35,747 nucleotides of DNA from Acidobacteriota bacterium (lineage in GTDB: Bacteria; Acidobacteriota; Vicinamibacteria; Vicinamibacterales; 2-12-FULL-66-21): NCBI GenBank assembly GCA_003222675.1, contig QHWT01000050.1, positions 50,539 through 86,285 of the forward strand, given 5' to 3'. Positions 34,491 to 35,747 of the stretch are shown piece after piece. The position numbers and the translations under genes were made by a program. Within the stretch, counting starts at the first letter, position 1. Each line of letters opens with the position of its first letter. The notes under the pieces were generated by a model that saw only the letters and a program-made list of their open reading frames with translations, was not told the origin of the DNA and ran no database searches.

Positions 34491-35747
34491 ATGGCTCAAA
34501 CAGTCGGCGATTACCTCATCGCTCGCTTCCACGCGTGGGGCGTCACGCGCATCTACGGCTACCCGGGCGACGGCATCAACGGGATCCTTGGCGCGCTCAA
34601 CCGCGCCCAGGACCAGATGAAGTTCGTCCAGGTCCGCCATGAAGAGATGGCGGCATTCATGGCGTGCGCGCACGCCAAGTTCTCCGGCGAAGTCGGCGTG
34701 TGCCTCGCCACGTCGGGTCCCGGCGCCATTCACCTGCTCAACGGGCTTTACGACGCACAGCTCGATCACCAGCCGGTAGTCGCTATCGTCGGGCAGTCGG
34801 CGCGCATGGCGATGGGCGGCAGCTTCCAGCAGGAGGTCGACCTGCTCTCGCTCTTCAAGGACGTCGCGCACGAGTACGTGCAGATGGGCACGACCCCCGA
34901 ACAGGTGCGGCATCTCGTGGATCGCGCCGTGCGCATCGCCCGCGCGGAACGCACCGTCACGTGCATCATCCTTCCAAACGATCTGCAGGAACTCGATGCC
35001 GCCGAACCGCCTCGAAAGCATGGCGCGATTCAGTCCGGCGTTGGCTTCACGAGTCCTCACGTCATCCCGAAGGACGCGGATCTCCGCCGGGCTGCAGATC
35101 TCCTCAACGCCGGCCAGAAGGTCGCGATGCTCGTCGGCGCCGGAGCCCTGCACGCGGGCGATGAGGTCATCGAAGTCGCCGAGGTCCTCGGGGCCGGGGT
35201 CGCGAAGGCGCTTCTCGGCAAGGCGGCGGTACCGGACGACTACCCGTTCGTGACCGGGTCGATCGGCCTGCTGGGGACGAAGCCGAGCTACGACCTCATG
35301 ATGGAATGCGACACGCTGCTGATGGTCGGGAGCAACTTTCCGTATACCGAGTTTCTGCCCGAACCCGGACGCGCGAAAGGAATCCAGATTGACATCGATG
35401 CGCGGTTGCTGAGCATCCGTTATCCGATGGACGTCAACCTTGTCGGCGATAGCCAGGAGACGCTGCGCGCGCTGCTCCCGCTCCTGCAACGGAAAACGGA
35501 GCGATCGTGGCGGCAGCGAATCGAGCGGAACGTCGCCGACTGGTGGCACGTCGTCGAGGCCCGCGCAATGAACGACGCGAATCCAATCAACCCGGCGCGC
35601 GTCTTCTGGGAGCTCTCGTCACGCCTGCCGGACGAGTGCATTCTTTCGGCAGACTCGGGGACCACGGCGAACTGGTATGCCCGGGACCTCAAGTTCCGCC
35701 GCGGCATGATGGGCTCACTCTCGGGCAATCTCGCGACGATGGGTCCG
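34491..35747 (+). CDS. ThDP-dependent enzyme, pyruvate oxidase (PoxB)-like, partial
   Basis: ATG 34491; the frame is open to the window edge, giving the first 419 residues of a protein usually about 550-600 long. N-terminal PYR domain with ARFHAWGVTRIYGYPGDG, the catalytic Glu in VRHEEMAAFMA (about 51) and ATSGPGAIHLLNGLYDA (about 69-85). Middle domain (about 190-330) with VALVG-type strand and a TGSIGLLGTKPSY motif. Start of the PP domain with ECILSADSGTTANWYARDL. PoxB-type pyruvate:quinone oxidoreductases or related decarboxylases are the best match; acetolactate synthase is less likely because the middle domain lacks its FAD-contact pattern as I remember it. Confidence 0.85.
   Translation, partial: MAQTVGDYLIARFHAWGVTRIYGYPGDGINGILGALNRAQDQMKFVQVRHEEMAAFMACAHAKFSGEVGVCLATSGPGAIHLLNGLYDAQLDHQPVVAIVGQSARMAMGGSFQQEVDLLSLFKDVAHEYVQMGTTPEQVRHLVDRAVRIARAERTVTCIILPNDLQELDAAEPPRKHGAIQSGVGFTSPHVIPKDADLRRAADLLNAGQKVAMLVGAGALHAGDEVIEVAEVLGAGVAKALLGKAAVPDDYPFVTGSIGLLGTKPSYDLMMECDTLLMVGSNFPYTEFLPEPGRAKGIQIDIDARLLSIRYPMDVNLVGDSQETLRALLPLLQRKTERSWRQRIERNVADWWHVVEARAMNDANPINPARVFWELSSRLPDECILSADSGTTANWYARDLKFRRGMMGSLSGNLATMGP

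Noticed and set aside
34467-35549. 360-codon minus strand open frame opposite the ThDP enzyme
   Set aside because: Antisense shadow; the + strand frame has clear ThDP motifs from ATG 34491.

Overview
The window is GC-rich bacterial chromosome from an organism without the usual model-genome gene order. The mix of proteins (M28 and S9 peptidases with signal peptides, a DUF885-like metalloprotease, two DinB-fold proteins, DUF763, an FRG-domain protein, a bacterial eRF1-like protein) and the style of the intergenic repeats suggest Acidobacteriota, possibly Vicinamibacteria. This is an inference from gene content; there is no rRNA or tRNA gene here to confirm it.

Layout. 1-5.4 kb: the end of a DUF4097-like gene, a membrane-anchored M28 peptidase, a P-loop ATPase with a C-terminal winged helix, and a UMF1-type MFS transporter. 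5.5-13.1 kb: an S9 peptidase broken by a frameshift, a TIGR01777 epimerase, an FAD amine-oxidase-like enzyme, a baeRF/Vms1-type protein, a VTT (DedA-like) membrane protein and a DUF885-like peptidase. 13.4-18.4 kb: a polytopic membrane protein coupled to a small partner, pncB divergent from an FRG-domain gene, and a quinone oxidoreductase. 18.7-21.2 kb: tatA, a small membrane protein, DUF763 and a GDSL lipoprotein esterase. 21.3-31.9 kb: a type IIA topoisomerase B subunit (ParE type), a four-helix-bundle cassette, DinB, sucB-sucA, a second DinB, and the topoisomerase A subunit (ParC type). 32-35.7 kb: a GxxExxY gene cassette, phzF, a DUF421 protein and the first 419 codons of a PoxB-like ThDP enzyme.

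The unusual part is the intergenic DNA. Almost every larger gap holds short-unit tandem arrays, mostly heptamers, each gap with its own unit, and often as two arms in inverted orientation. Two such inverted-array pairs enclose a gene: a four-helix-bundle (23S-rRNA IVS-type, TIGR02436) protein at 23249-24180 and a GxxExxY (PDDEXK_3-like) protein at about 31899-32672. Other pairs (about 2566-2710, 3887-3992, 13097-13374, 18374-18430) are empty. Both loaded cassettes lie directly upstream of the two topoisomerase subunit genes, and the first ends 4 bp from the parE start codon. I read these as a family of palindrome-bounded cassettes, DNA analogues of the intervening sequences of 23S rRNA, with loaded and empty states. 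Boundaries and inverted arms are visible in the sequence; mobility and mechanism are inference.
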